A stretch of 64,000 nucleotides of DNA from contig JBKBIP010000011.1 of NCBI GenBank assembly GCA_046297495.1, positions 100,086-164,085 of the forward strand. Reading direction: 5' to 3'. How positions within the stretch are numbered: position 1 is the first letter of the stretch; every line of letters starts with the position of its first letter. The position numbers and the translations under genes are program-made. This document shows, piece by piece, positions 16,899-25,356 of the stretch. This DNA comes from JBKBIP01 sp046297495 (GTDB lineage Bacteria; Planctomycetota; Planctomycetia; Gemmatales; Gemmataceae). The notes below the pieces were generated by a model, which did no database searches, was not told where the DNA came from, and was given only the letters and a program-made list of their open reading frames with translations.

Positions 16899-18209
16899 AT
16901 GGCGCAACACGCACGCATGGGCAACAATTTGGAACCTTTGCTGTTGGTGGTGGGGTGTGGCTTCCGCGACACGCCGGTCGAACTGCGCGAACGGTTGGCG
17001 TTCGATGGCAACAAGCTGGCTGGCGCGCTCGATGAGATCAGCGCCCGCTACGGCTGCGAGGCGGTCATCCTCAGTACCTGCAATCGGGTCGAGGTGTATC
17101 TGGCCCACCAGCGCGCGCCGAGCGCGCTCAACGCCGAGCTACTGGCCGAGTTTCTGGCCGAGGTTCATCATCTGCCGCTGGCGGAGCTGGAGCCGCGGCT
17201 GTATTTCCATTATCAAGCGGAGGCCGTGCATCACCTGTTCCGCGTGGCCGCCAGCCTCGACAGCATGATCGTCGGCGAGGGGCAAATCGCCGGTCAAGTC
17301 AAGCAAGCCTACGAGATCGCGCAGAGACAAGCGGCGGTCGGGCCGATCTTGCACGGCCTGTTTCAACATGCCCGCGTGGTGGCCAAGCGCGTCCGGGCCG
17401 AGACCGGCATCGCGCAGGGGAAAGTTTCTGTTTCGAGCGCGGCCGTCGAGTACGTGCGACAAGTCTTTGAGCATTTCGATGACAAGACAGTGCTAGTGAT
17501 CGGCGCCGGCAAGATGGGGGAATTGACGTTGCGCCATCTCCGCCAGCTGCGACCATTGCGTATCCTGGTGGCGAATCGCAGCCCGGAGAAGGCGGAAGTG
17601 GTGGCGCGCGGCTGCGGCGGCACGGCTATCCCCTGGGACAAGCTCGACGACGCTATTGCCCAAGCGGACATCGTCTTGAGCACCACCGGCGCTTCCGAAC
17701 CTGTCATCGATCAACGCCGCTACCAGGGCATTCTAGCGCGGCGGACCAAGGATGGGCCAGTAGTCATTCTGGACATTGCCGTGCCGCGCGACTTCGACTC
17801 GCGCATCCACGACGGCGACCAGACTTGCTTGTTCAACATCGACGACCTCAAGCGCATCCGCGACCGCACCTTGCAAGAACGCCTCCGTCATGTCCCCGCC
17901 GCCGAAGCCATCATCGCACAAGAACAAAAGCGCTTTCTCAGTGAATGGACGCGGCGCCGCAACGGCCCGATCATCGCCCGGCTGACGCGCGACTTCGAGA
18001 CCAAACGCCAAGCCATCGTCAAGCAATTGCTGGACCGTCTGCGCGACCGCCTCGGCGACGACGAACGGGCGCTGATTGACGGCGCCTTTCGCTTGTATCA
18101 AAATCAATTGCTGCACGGCCCCATCTCCGCCCTGGCCGAGGAACCGACCGAAGGTAGCCAGCACACGCTGCTCGACGCCCTGTTGAAGCTGTTTCGGATT
18201 CACGAGTGA
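16899..18209 (+). CDS. hemA: Glutamyl-tRNA reductase
   Basis: Reduces glutamyl-tRNA to glutamate-1-semialdehyde with NADPH, the first committed step of the C5 route to haem and other tetrapyrroles. 436 residues, the normal length. The nucleophile is Cys61 in STCNRVEVY. The NADPH-binding domain has VLVIGAGKMGELTLRHL, and GEGQIAGQVKQAYE is the conserved substrate region. A C-terminal dimerisation helix ends at residue 436. Start could be ATG 16899 or 16917. With the hemX-like gene it forms the local haem operon. Confidence 0.95.
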   Translation: MAQHARMGNNLEPLLLVVGCGFRDTPVELRERLAFDGNKLAGALDEISARYGCEAVILSTCNRVEVYLAHQRAPSALNAELLAEFLAEVHHLPLAELEPRLYFHYQAEAVHHLFRVAASLDSMIVGEGQIAGQVKQAYEIAQRQAAVGPILHGLFQHARVVAKRVRAETGIAQGKVSVSSAAVEYVRQVFEHFDDKTVLVIGAGKMGELTLRHLRQLRPLRILVANRSPEKAEVVARGCGGTAIPWDKLDDAIAQADIVLSTTGASEPVIDQRRYQGILARRTKDGPVVILDIAVPRDFDSRIHDGDQTCLFNIDDLKRIRDRTLQERLRHVPAAEAIIAQEQKRFLSEWTRRRNGPIIARLTRDFETKRQAIVKQLLDRLRDRLGDDERALIDGAFRLYQNQLLHGPISALAEEPTEGSQHTLLDALLKLFRIHE

Positions 18210-18337
18210 GCAGGGGCGGAGAGTTCCGGGAATTTATCGATGACCGCGGAATGGGGGAGAACGTGCCCGAAATGCTGAATCCACACAGCCCCGATAAATC
18301 CAAATCCAGGTGACCTTCGTCGAATAGATTAGGAAAC

Positions 18338-18892
18338 ATGAGCAAGCGCGTCGCCAGTGTGACTGACCCGCCCCCAATGGTTTCCGATGGAGCGATTCCT
18401 CCCGGTGATCTGTTGGTGCGCACGTTTCAGGAGCTGCGCGACGATTTGTTGAGCACTTTGTTCTTTCTGTTGGGACATACCGAGGACGTGCAGGACGTCG
18501 CCCAGGAAGTGTTCATGAAATGTTGGCGGGCCCGCGAGGGATTGGCGGGCATCCAAGATTTGCGCGCTTGGATTTTCCGCATCGGCTTGAACACGGCCAA
18601 GGACCTGCGCCGTAGCGCCTGGAAACGCCGCGCGCGACCGCTCCAGGGGGAACCGAATATGATCATGAGCCGTCACGCCCCACCGGCCGAGGAAGCGGAA
18701 AACCGAGAAGACTGCGAACGCTTGCGCCAGGCGATCCTGGCCCTGCGGCCCGAGGAACAGGAAGTGTTTCTGCTGCGTCAGAACGGCGACCTGACTTATG
18801 AGCAAATCGCCGAGATTCGCCATAGTCCCGTTGGCACCGTCAAGACGCAGATGCGCAGCGCCTTACAAAAGCTGCGGCAAGTGTTAGCCTAA
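18338..18892 (+). CDS. ECF-type RNA polymerase sigma factor
   Basis: A 184-residue sigma-70 family protein with only regions 2 and 4, hence extracytoplasmic-function type. Region 2 holds LGHTEDVQDVAQEVFMKCWRA and AWIFRIGLNTAKDLRR (promoter -10 recognition and core binding); region 4 has LALRPEEQEVFLLRQNGDLTYEQIAEI and the HTH GTVKTQMRSALQKLR for -35 contact. There is an unusual Pro-rich start (PPPMVSDGAIPP) before region 2. The following gene, 68 bases downstream, encodes a membrane zinc-finger protein of the anti-sigma type, which probably holds this factor at the membrane until signalled. Confidence 0.92.
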   Translation: MSKRVASVTDPPPMVSDGAIPPGDLLVRTFQELRDDLLSTLFFLLGHTEDVQDVAQEVFMKCWRAREGLAGIQDLRAWIFRIGLNTAKDLRRSAWKRRARPLQGEPNMIMSRHAPPAEEAENREDCERLRQAILALRPEEQEVFLLRQNGDLTYEQIAEIRHSPVGTVKTQMRSALQKLRQVLA

Positions 18893-18960
18893 CATCCCAC
18901 GAAGTTGATAGCGAGCGTGCCACGAGCACCGGCTCGCCGCCTATAGCGACGGAGATTGCC

Positions 18961-21900
18961 ATGAACAGCTGCCAACAGTGCCAAGCCTTGTTGCTGGAAC
19001 ATCTGTACGGCCTCCTAGAAGGGGAAGAGCGTCAGACGCTGGAACAGCATTTGCTGGGCTGCCCCTCCTGCCAGGCGGCGCTCGAACAAGCCAAGGCTCA
19101 GCAACGCTTGCTGGCTCAGGCGGCCCGCGCGGAATTCCCCGAGGTGCGTTTCGAGGCCCCTGCCGACACGTTGCCCATGCCGGCGACGACGCGGCGCCCC
19201 ACGCCGCGTTCGTGGCTCCGCTATGCCGTCGCCGCTTGTTTGCTGCTGACGTTGGGTACCGTCGGCGGATTGGCGGCGTGGTGGTATCAGGAAGGCCAGA
19301 CGTACCAAAACCAGTACGCTAGAGCAGAAACCATGCTGGGCGATATTCAAGATGCGCAACGCGCGCTGAACGCCGCCCAAGACGCCAAAATCAACCAAGG
19401 ACTCCAGCTGTGGCAGGAAACCGACCAAGCCATCGTCGCCGTGCAGGAAGAGTATCGCAAAAAGCTGGACGAGGCCGAGCGGACCGTCCGCTCCAAGCAG
19501 GTTTACATGCGGATCGACGCCCCAGAAACCTATCAGCCCGGCGCTCCCAACACCTACAAGGCCGAGGTGAAAAACCTGAATAACGACTACGTGCCGGCCA
19601 AGTTCAAGGCCCGCGTCCTCGACCAAACCGGCCAAGTCGTGTACGAGGAAAAAGACATCCAGACGCAAGGACAATACACCTTGTCGTTGCCCCCCAATTT
19701 GGAAGTCAAACCGGGGGCCGACCTCAAGCTGGAGATGGTCGCCTGGGCCGACAATGGCAAGCAAGTCGAGCTGGCCGAGAAGCTGACGTTGGCCAAGCCG
19801 ATGTACGTCACGCACTTGACCACCGACAAGCCGATGTACCAACCGGGGGAAACAGTCTATTTCCGCTCGTTGACCTTGGACCGCTTCAGCCTGAAACCGG
19901 CTCCAGAAGATTTCCATTTAATCTTCACCGTCGCCGATCCGCTCGGCCAAGAAATCGCGCGCATGGATGGCGTCTCCCGGCTGATGAACGAACAGCGTCA
20001 GGAAATCAAAGGCCCGGACGGCCAACCAGTGCGCGGCATCGGCAGCGGCGCCTTCGAAATTCCGGTGGATTACTTGGGCGGGGAATACACGTTGACGGTG
20101 AGCGAGGCCAGCAGCCGCTTCTTGCCGCAACAGCGTAAGTTCCTCATTCAACACTATCAAAAACACAATCTGAACAAGACGCTGGAATTCGGTCGCAAGA
20201 CTTATGGCCCAGGCGAGGAAGTAATCGCTTTCGGCAAGGTGACTCGTGCCGAAGGGGGCTTGGCCGTGGCCAACCGGCCCGTGACGGCGACCATCGACAT
20301 CGACGGCCAGCGCTACGATCCGAACGGCCAGCCGGTGGCCGACCACCAAGGCCAGCTGCGCCTCCAAACCGACGCCGAGGGGAACGTGCGCGTAGCGTTT
20401 CGTTTGCCGGAACGCCTGGAACGGGGACAAGGCAGTTTGACGGTGGCCTTCCAAGATGGTGGCAACGTGGAGTCGATTGTTCGCCCCATCCCCATCGTGC
20501 TGCGCAAGCTGCTGATCGAGTTCTTCCCGGAAGGGGGCAAGCTGGTGGCGGGGGTTCCCAATCGGGTGTACTTCCAGGTACGCACGCCGCTGGGCAAGCC
20601 TGCCGATTTGACAGGCTATCTGGTCGATGGCCAAGGCCGCCAACTCGACACAGTCGCCCGGACACTCAATGATGAGGAGAATCCCGGCGTTAATCAGGGG
20701 ATGGGCCTGTTTGAGTTCATTCCCCAAGCCGGGGAAAAGTACCAGCTGCGCATCGACACGCCATCAGGAATCGAAGGCGAACATTGGCTGCCGGATGTCG
20801 CCACCGACGGCGTGGTGATGAGCGTGCCATCAGGAGTGACCAGCGCCAAGGAGCCGATCCGCGTGCTGCTCCACAGCGCGGCCAAGGACCGCGACTTGCT
20901 GGTGGGAGTGTACTGCCGGGGCCGGCTGCTAGAACATCGCCGCGTTCACGCGCCCCAGATGAAGCCCACCGAGGTCGAGCTGAAACCCGCCGGCGACGTG
21001 GGGGGTGTGTACCGGATCACCGTGTTTGAGGACACCAGCGCTCCCGGCGCTGCCGGCGCCTTGGAGCCGATGGCCGAGCGCCTCGTTTATCGTCAACCCG
21101 CGAATCGGCTCAACATCGCCATCAAACCGGACAAGCCGCACTACACCCCTGGCGATCCGGTGAGGCTGAATCTGTCCAGCACCAACGAGAAAGGGCAGCC
21201 AGCGCCGGCCATCCTGCTAGTCGCGGTGGTGGACAAGAGCGTCGTGGTGATGGCCGACGAGAAGACGGCACGCAGTATGCCCACGCATTTCCTGTTGACT
21301 ACCGAAGTGCGCCGTCCCGAGGATTTGGAGCACGCCGATTTCCTCGTGGGGGATCATCCGAAGGCCGCCCAAGCTCTCGACTTGCTGCTCGGCACGCAGG
21401 GCTGGCGCCGCTTCGCTGAACAAGACCCGCAACAGTTCAAGCAACAGCACCACGAGGAAGCGGAACGGCTGCTGGTGACGATTGGCCAGATGGCCCCCCA
21501 TCCCACCCCCCAGCCGGCCGATGCCTACGAGCAGGCCCGCCGGAAAGTGGCCGAGGAATTTGAACCCAAAGTCCAGGAGCTGCAACAGCATCTGGCCGAA
21601 GTGGACACGCGCTTGCGGGAGCTGGAGGCGGATGATGACTTCGAGCAACGGAGCCTGGCATTGCAAGAGCAAGAACAACAAGCCAGTGCCGCCTTGCTGG
21701 CCGCCCGCCAAACGTTGCGCGAGTTTCAAGAGCGCGGCGCCAAGTATCGCGGCCAAGCCTTGCTGGCTGTTGGCGCGTTGTTGCTGTTCGTCAGCGTGGT
21801 CTGTCTGCTCATCGCCCTGACCCGTAGCTTGCAACGGGGCACGCCGTACTTGGCGACGGGGTTGGCTTCTCTTGGTCTGTCCGCCCTGGTTCTGCTGGGC

Positions 21901-24786
21901 ACCTTTTTGTCTCTCCACTTGAGTGGGAACGCCTACCGCGAAGTGGCCATGATTTCTGAGATGACCAACAACAATCTGGAGGATCACCGCCACGGACTGG
22001 AGCTACATGAGGAACTAGGCTTACAAGTCATGCCGATGGCAGGGCCAGATGCGGATCCCGCCTTGCTGATGGATAATAATGGCATGGGGCGCGGTCAAGG
22101 TCAAGCGGACGCTGGCGCTGGCGAAGGGGGGGGCAAGGCGGAGAAGCGTGACGCGGGAGAAGTACGCAAGAATACCCAAGTGGATGGCAAGGGACAATTT
22201 GGCAAGGGCTTTGCCAACGATCCCTGGAGTGACAAAACCAGGGATGCGGCACCAATGGAAGAACAACGGCGCCGCGAGCTGCGAGCGGGCTTTTACCCCC
22301 AACAAGACGAACAGAAGGCGGGAATGGAAAAGTTGGACGGCTTGCGACTTGCCGATCGCGCCGCACTCCGCATGCGCCAGGCGCGAGCGGGGTATTGGGA
22401 CGTGGGTAAGGCCCTAAAAGAACTCCAAGAAGCCAACAACGCTCGTCATCTGCTTCAGCGCAACCTACCCAACGCCCCCCCACCCAGCGCGGCCGCGGCG
22501 GCTTTGGCTGGCGTGCCTGCGGATGGCCGTATGCTGGAGAAAGAGCAAGCCGCGCTGGCCAAGCTGGCTCTGTCCAAGTTTTACGTGCGCCAGTACGCCC
22601 ACCAGCACTTCTTCGGTGACGATCCCAAGGTCCGCCGGGATTTCACCGAGACCCTCTATTGGCATCCCGTGCTGGTGCTACCCGATGGCAAAAATCAGGT
22701 TTCTTTCGAGTTGTGCGATTCCTTGACCAGCTTTCAAGTGCTGGCGGTGGGACATACCATCGACGGCCGGCTGGGATCGGCCAACATCGTCCTGGAATCT
22801 CGCAAGCCGTTCACCGTTGATGCCAAGGTGCCGCTGGAAGTGACTGCCAACGACATCCTCGAAGTCCCCGTGACCATCGCCAACAACAGCGACGACCGGC
22901 GCCAGGCCAGCTTGACGTTTGAAACCCAGGGCTTGACCTTGCTCGCCAGCGTTCACGACAACCGCTTCCAACTGGAACCGCAACAGCGCGTGCGGCGCGT
23001 GTATCGCTTCCAACCGACCATCAGCGCCGGCGAGGCGGTGCTGACGCTGCGCGGCGTGAGTGAGCCATTCGCCACCGACGAAGTGCGGCGCGCGATGCGG
23101 GTGGTTCCCGAAGGCTTCCCGGTGGTGGCGTCCCAGAGCGACATTCTCGAAGGAGTGGCCGAGAATGGCATCGCCTTGCCGCCGGATTACGTCCAAGGAA
23201 CACTGCAAGTGCGGGCCACGGTGTATCTCTCCACCTTGGCCGATCTGCAAAACGGCTTAGACGCGCTGCTCCGCGAGCCGCACGGTTGCTTCGAGCAAAC
23301 CTCGACGAGCAATTACCCCAACCTGCTCATCCTCGATTACCTTCGGGAACACAAGCTGTCCAACCCGGAAGTGGAGAGTCGGGCCATGCGGCTGCTCGAT
23401 CAGGGGTATCAAAAGCTAACGCAATTCGAGTGTAAGGTCCCGGCGCATCCGCAACAACGCCAAGGCTACGAATGGTTTGGTGGCAGCGCTCCGCCGCACG
23501 AGGCCCTGACCGCCTATGGCCTGTTGCAGTTCCGCGACATGGCCAAGGTCTATCAGGTCGATGAAGCCATGGTCGAACGCACCCAACAATACTTGCTCGC
23601 GCAACGGGACGGCCAAGGAGGCTTCCACCGCAACGCCCGCGCCATCGACTCCTTTGGCCGAGCGCCGGAACATGTCACCAACGCCTACATTGTCTGGGCG
23701 TTGACCGAAAGTGACAAGGACGCCGCCGACCCACTGGATGTCAGCAAGGAGTTGAACGCCGTCCTCGAACAGGCCAAGACGAACAAGGACCCGTACTTCA
23801 TTGCCTTGGTCGCCAATAGTCTGCTCAACCGCGACCGCACCGACGATGCCTTGCCATTGCTGCGCCGGCTGGTCGCAGCGCAACAACCAGAAGGGTTGGT
23901 GGCCGGCGCTCAGACGAGCATCACCCGTTCCGGCGGCCGGGACCTGCAAATCGAGACCACCGCCTTGACCGTGCTGGCTTGGCTCAAATTCAATCGACCC
24001 GAATTCACCGAGCCGATTCAGTCCGCCGTGAAGTGGATCGGCCAGCAGCGCGGCGGCTACGGCGGCTACGGTTCGACGCAATCGACCATCCTAGCTCTCA
24101 AGGCGCTGCTCGCCGTGGCCCGCGACGGCCAGAAGAAGATCGAGGCCGGAGAGCTGACCTTGGCCGTCGGTGATCAAGTCATCGCCAAGATGGACGTGAC
24201 ACCCAACGCCAAGGATTCGTTGGTGCTGGAAGTGAAGGACCCGGAAAAATACCTCCAAGCAGGTCCCAACGACTTGCGCTTGACGATGACGAATCAGAAA
24301 GAGTCCTTCCCTTATACGCTGACTTGGTCCTATCACGCCCTCAAGCCGGCCAGCGCCGAGGCATGTCCAGTGCGTCTGACAACCCAGCTCAACCGCGCCC
24401 AGGCCGAGGAAGAGGAAACCGTGCGCCTGACGGTGACGGTGGCGAACGTCAGCGGTCAAGGCCAAGGCATGACGATGGCCATTGTCGGCTTACCCGCCGG
24501 TCTGGAACTGCCGCCCGACAAAAAGCAACTGCGCGACCATGTCACCTTGCGCGACGACGGCGCCACGCGCGGCTTGATCGACGCTTGGGAGCTGAATGGC
24601 CGCGAGCTGATTCTCTACTGGCGCGACTTGGCCCCCGACCAGAAAATCGAAGTGCCACTGGACCTGACCTGCCGCATCCCTGGCGTCTATCGCGGTCCCG
24701 CTAGCCGAGGGTATCTGTACTATAACGCTGATCTCAAACACTGGATCGAGCCGGTGACGGTGACGATCATGCCCAAGGGGAATTAA
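18961..24786 (+). CDS. Membrane-bound zinc-finger (anti-sigma type) / alpha-2-macroglobulin fusion
   Basis: A very large protein of 1941 residues. Residues 1-45: zf-HC2 zinc finger, with His30-x3-Cys34-x2-Cys37 and Cys4/Cys7, the fold used by anti-sigma factors to hold ECF sigma factors. TM helix about 84-106. Residues 110-920: macroglobulin-type beta domains (for example DKPMYQPGETVYFRSLTLDR). A helical coiled region and two further hydrophobic helices at about 935-958 and 963-982 interrupt the chain. The C-terminal half carries the thioester motif GCFEQ (Cys1443-Gln1446), the bait-linked, protease-trapping bond of alpha-2-macroglobulins, and the thioester-domain helices around it. With the preceding sigma gene it looks like an envelope-damage or protease sensor. 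Membrane topology of the middle helices is uncertain. Confidence 0.85.
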   Translation: MNSCQQCQALLLEHLYGLLEGEERQTLEQHLLGCPSCQAALEQAKAQQRLLAQAARAEFPEVRFEAPADTLPMPATTRRPTPRSWLRYAVAACLLLTLGTVGGLAAWWYQEGQTYQNQYARAETMLGDIQDAQRALNAAQDAKINQGLQLWQETDQAIVAVQEEYRKKLDEAERTVRSKQVYMRIDAPETYQPGAPNTYKAEVKNLNNDYVPAKFKARVLDQTGQVVYEEKDIQTQGQYTLSLPPNLEVKPGADLKLEMVAWADNGKQVELAEKLTLAKPMYVTHLTTDKPMYQPGETVYFRSLTLDRFSLKPAPEDFHLIFTVADPLGQEIARMDGVSRLMNEQRQEIKGPDGQPVRGIGSGAFEIPVDYLGGEYTLTVSEASSRFLPQQRKFLIQHYQKHNLNKTLEFGRKTYGPGEEVIAFGKVTRAEGGLAVANRPVTATIDIDGQRYDPNGQPVADHQGQLRLQTDAEGNVRVAFRLPERLERGQGSLTVAFQDGGNVESIVRPIPIVLRKLLIEFFPEGGKLVAGVPNRVYFQVRTPLGKPADLTGYLVDGQGRQLDTVARTLNDEENPGVNQGMGLFEFIPQAGEKYQLRIDTPSGIEGEHWLPDVATDGVVMSVPSGVTSAKEPIRVLLHSAAKDRDLLVGVYCRGRLLEHRRVHAPQMKPTEVELKPAGDVGGVYRITVFEDTSAPGAAGALEPMAERLVYRQPANRLNIAIKPDKPHYTPGDPVRLNLSSTNEKGQPAPAILLVAVVDKSVVVMADEKTARSMPTHFLLTTEVRRPEDLEHADFLVGDHPKAAQALDLLLGTQGWRRFAEQDPQQFKQQHHEEAERLLVTIGQMAPHPTPQPADAYEQARRKVAEEFEPKVQELQQHLAEVDTRLRELEADDDFEQRSLALQEQEQQASAALLAARQTLREFQERGAKYRGQALLAVGALLLFVSVVCLLIALTRSLQRGTPYLATGLASLGLSALVLLGTFLSLHLSGNAYREVAMISEMTNNNLEDHRHGLELHEELGLQVMPMAGPDADPALLMDNNGMGRGQGQADAGAGEGGGKAEKRDAGEVRKNTQVDGKGQFGKGFANDPWSDKTRDAAPMEEQRRRELRAGFYPQQDEQKAGMEKLDGLRLADRAALRMRQARAGYWDVGKALKELQEANNARHLLQRNLPNAPPPSAAAAALAGVPADGRMLEKEQAALAKLALSKFYVRQYAHQHFFGDDPKVRRDFTETLYWHPVLVLPDGKNQVSFELCDSLTSFQVLAVGHTIDGRLGSANIVLESRKPFTVDAKVPLEVTANDILEVPVTIANNSDDRRQASLTFETQGLTLLASVHDNRFQLEPQQRVRRVYRFQPTISAGEAVLTLRGVSEPFATDEVRRAMRVVPEGFPVVASQSDILEGVAENGIALPPDYVQGTLQVRATVYLSTLADLQNGLDALLREPHGCFEQTSTSNYPNLLILDYLREHKLSNPEVESRAMRLLDQGYQKLTQFECKVPAHPQQRQGYEWFGGSAPPHEALTAYGLLQFRDMAKVYQVDEAMVERTQQYLLAQRDGQGGFHRNARAIDSFGRAPEHVTNAYIVWALTESDKDAADPLDVSKELNAVLEQAKTNKDPYFIALVANSLLNRDRTDDALPLLRRLVAAQQPEGLVAGAQTSITRSGGRDLQIETTALTVLAWLKFNRPEFTEPIQSAVKWIGQQRGGYGGYGSTQSTILALKALLAVARDGQKKIEAGELTLAVGDQVIAKMDVTPNAKDSLVLEVKDPEKYLQAGPNDLRLTMTNQKESFPYTLTWSYHALKPASAEACPVRLTTQLNRAQAEEEETVRLTVTVANVSGQGQGMTMAIVGLPAGLELPPDKKQLRDHVTLRDDGATRGLIDAWELNGRELILYWRDLAPDQKIEVPLDLTCRIPGVYRGPASRGYLYYNADLKHWIEPVTVTIMPKGN

Positions 24787-24803
24787 ACGGTGAGGATATT
24801 GCC

Positions 24804-25322
24804 ATGAAATGGTTGATCATTGGCTGCCTGTTGTCCCTGACGAGTGGCCTGGCTTTCGCTGATGCTCGTAACGGCGGGATGCCGCCGCCAGGGCCGAAAG
24901 AGTGGGGGCAACCAGCGGATGGTCTGGTGGCTGGCATCTGGATCGACCAGACCCAGTTCCAGGTGGGTCAACCCATCATCGTGCATTACCAGATCAAGAA
25001 CGTCGGCCAGCAGAAACGAACGGTCTGGCACAGTGGTTTCTGGCCCAACCACCAGATCGTGGTCCAGGACGCCGCCGGCCAGGAAGTCGCCCGGACCCCG
25101 TTCGGACAACAAGGCCGCGCCGCCTTCGCCCCCGAAGGACCACGCGAAAAGAACGTCCCCGTCGAGCTGGCTCCCGGTCAAGTGGATCGCGCCTTGTCCA
25201 GCTACAACCTACGGCAATTGTTCGTCCTCGATAAACCGGGCAAGTACACCGTGCAATATCTATATCAAGAAGGCAAAACCCCAGTGTGGAGCAACGTCGT
25301 CCCCTTCGAGATCGTGGAATAA
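24804..25322 (+). CDS. Small secreted Ig-like protein, function unknown
   Basis: A 172-residue exported protein with a clear signal peptide (MKWLIIGCLLSLTSGLAFA, cleaved before DARN). The rest is beta-rich: QFQVGQPIIVHYQIKNVGQ, QIVVQDAAGQEV and PGKYTVQYLYQEG resemble an Ig/BsuPI-like sandwich with paired strands. No catalytic motif. It begins 18 bases after the macroglobulin gene and has no ribosome site separation beyond GAGGATATTGCC, so it probably belongs to the same transcript and may assist that protein. Family identity not established. Confidence 0.7.
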   Translation: MKWLIIGCLLSLTSGLAFADARNGGMPPPGPKEWGQPADGLVAGIWIDQTQFQVGQPIIVHYQIKNVGQQKRTVWHSGFWPNHQIVVQDAAGQEVARTPFGQQGRAAFAPEGPREKNVPVELAPGQVDRALSSYNLRQLFVLDKPGKYTVQYLYQEGKTPVWSNVVPFEIVE

Positions 25323-25356
25323 GGAACCGAGGCGGACTGGCCGCCACAACATCTTC

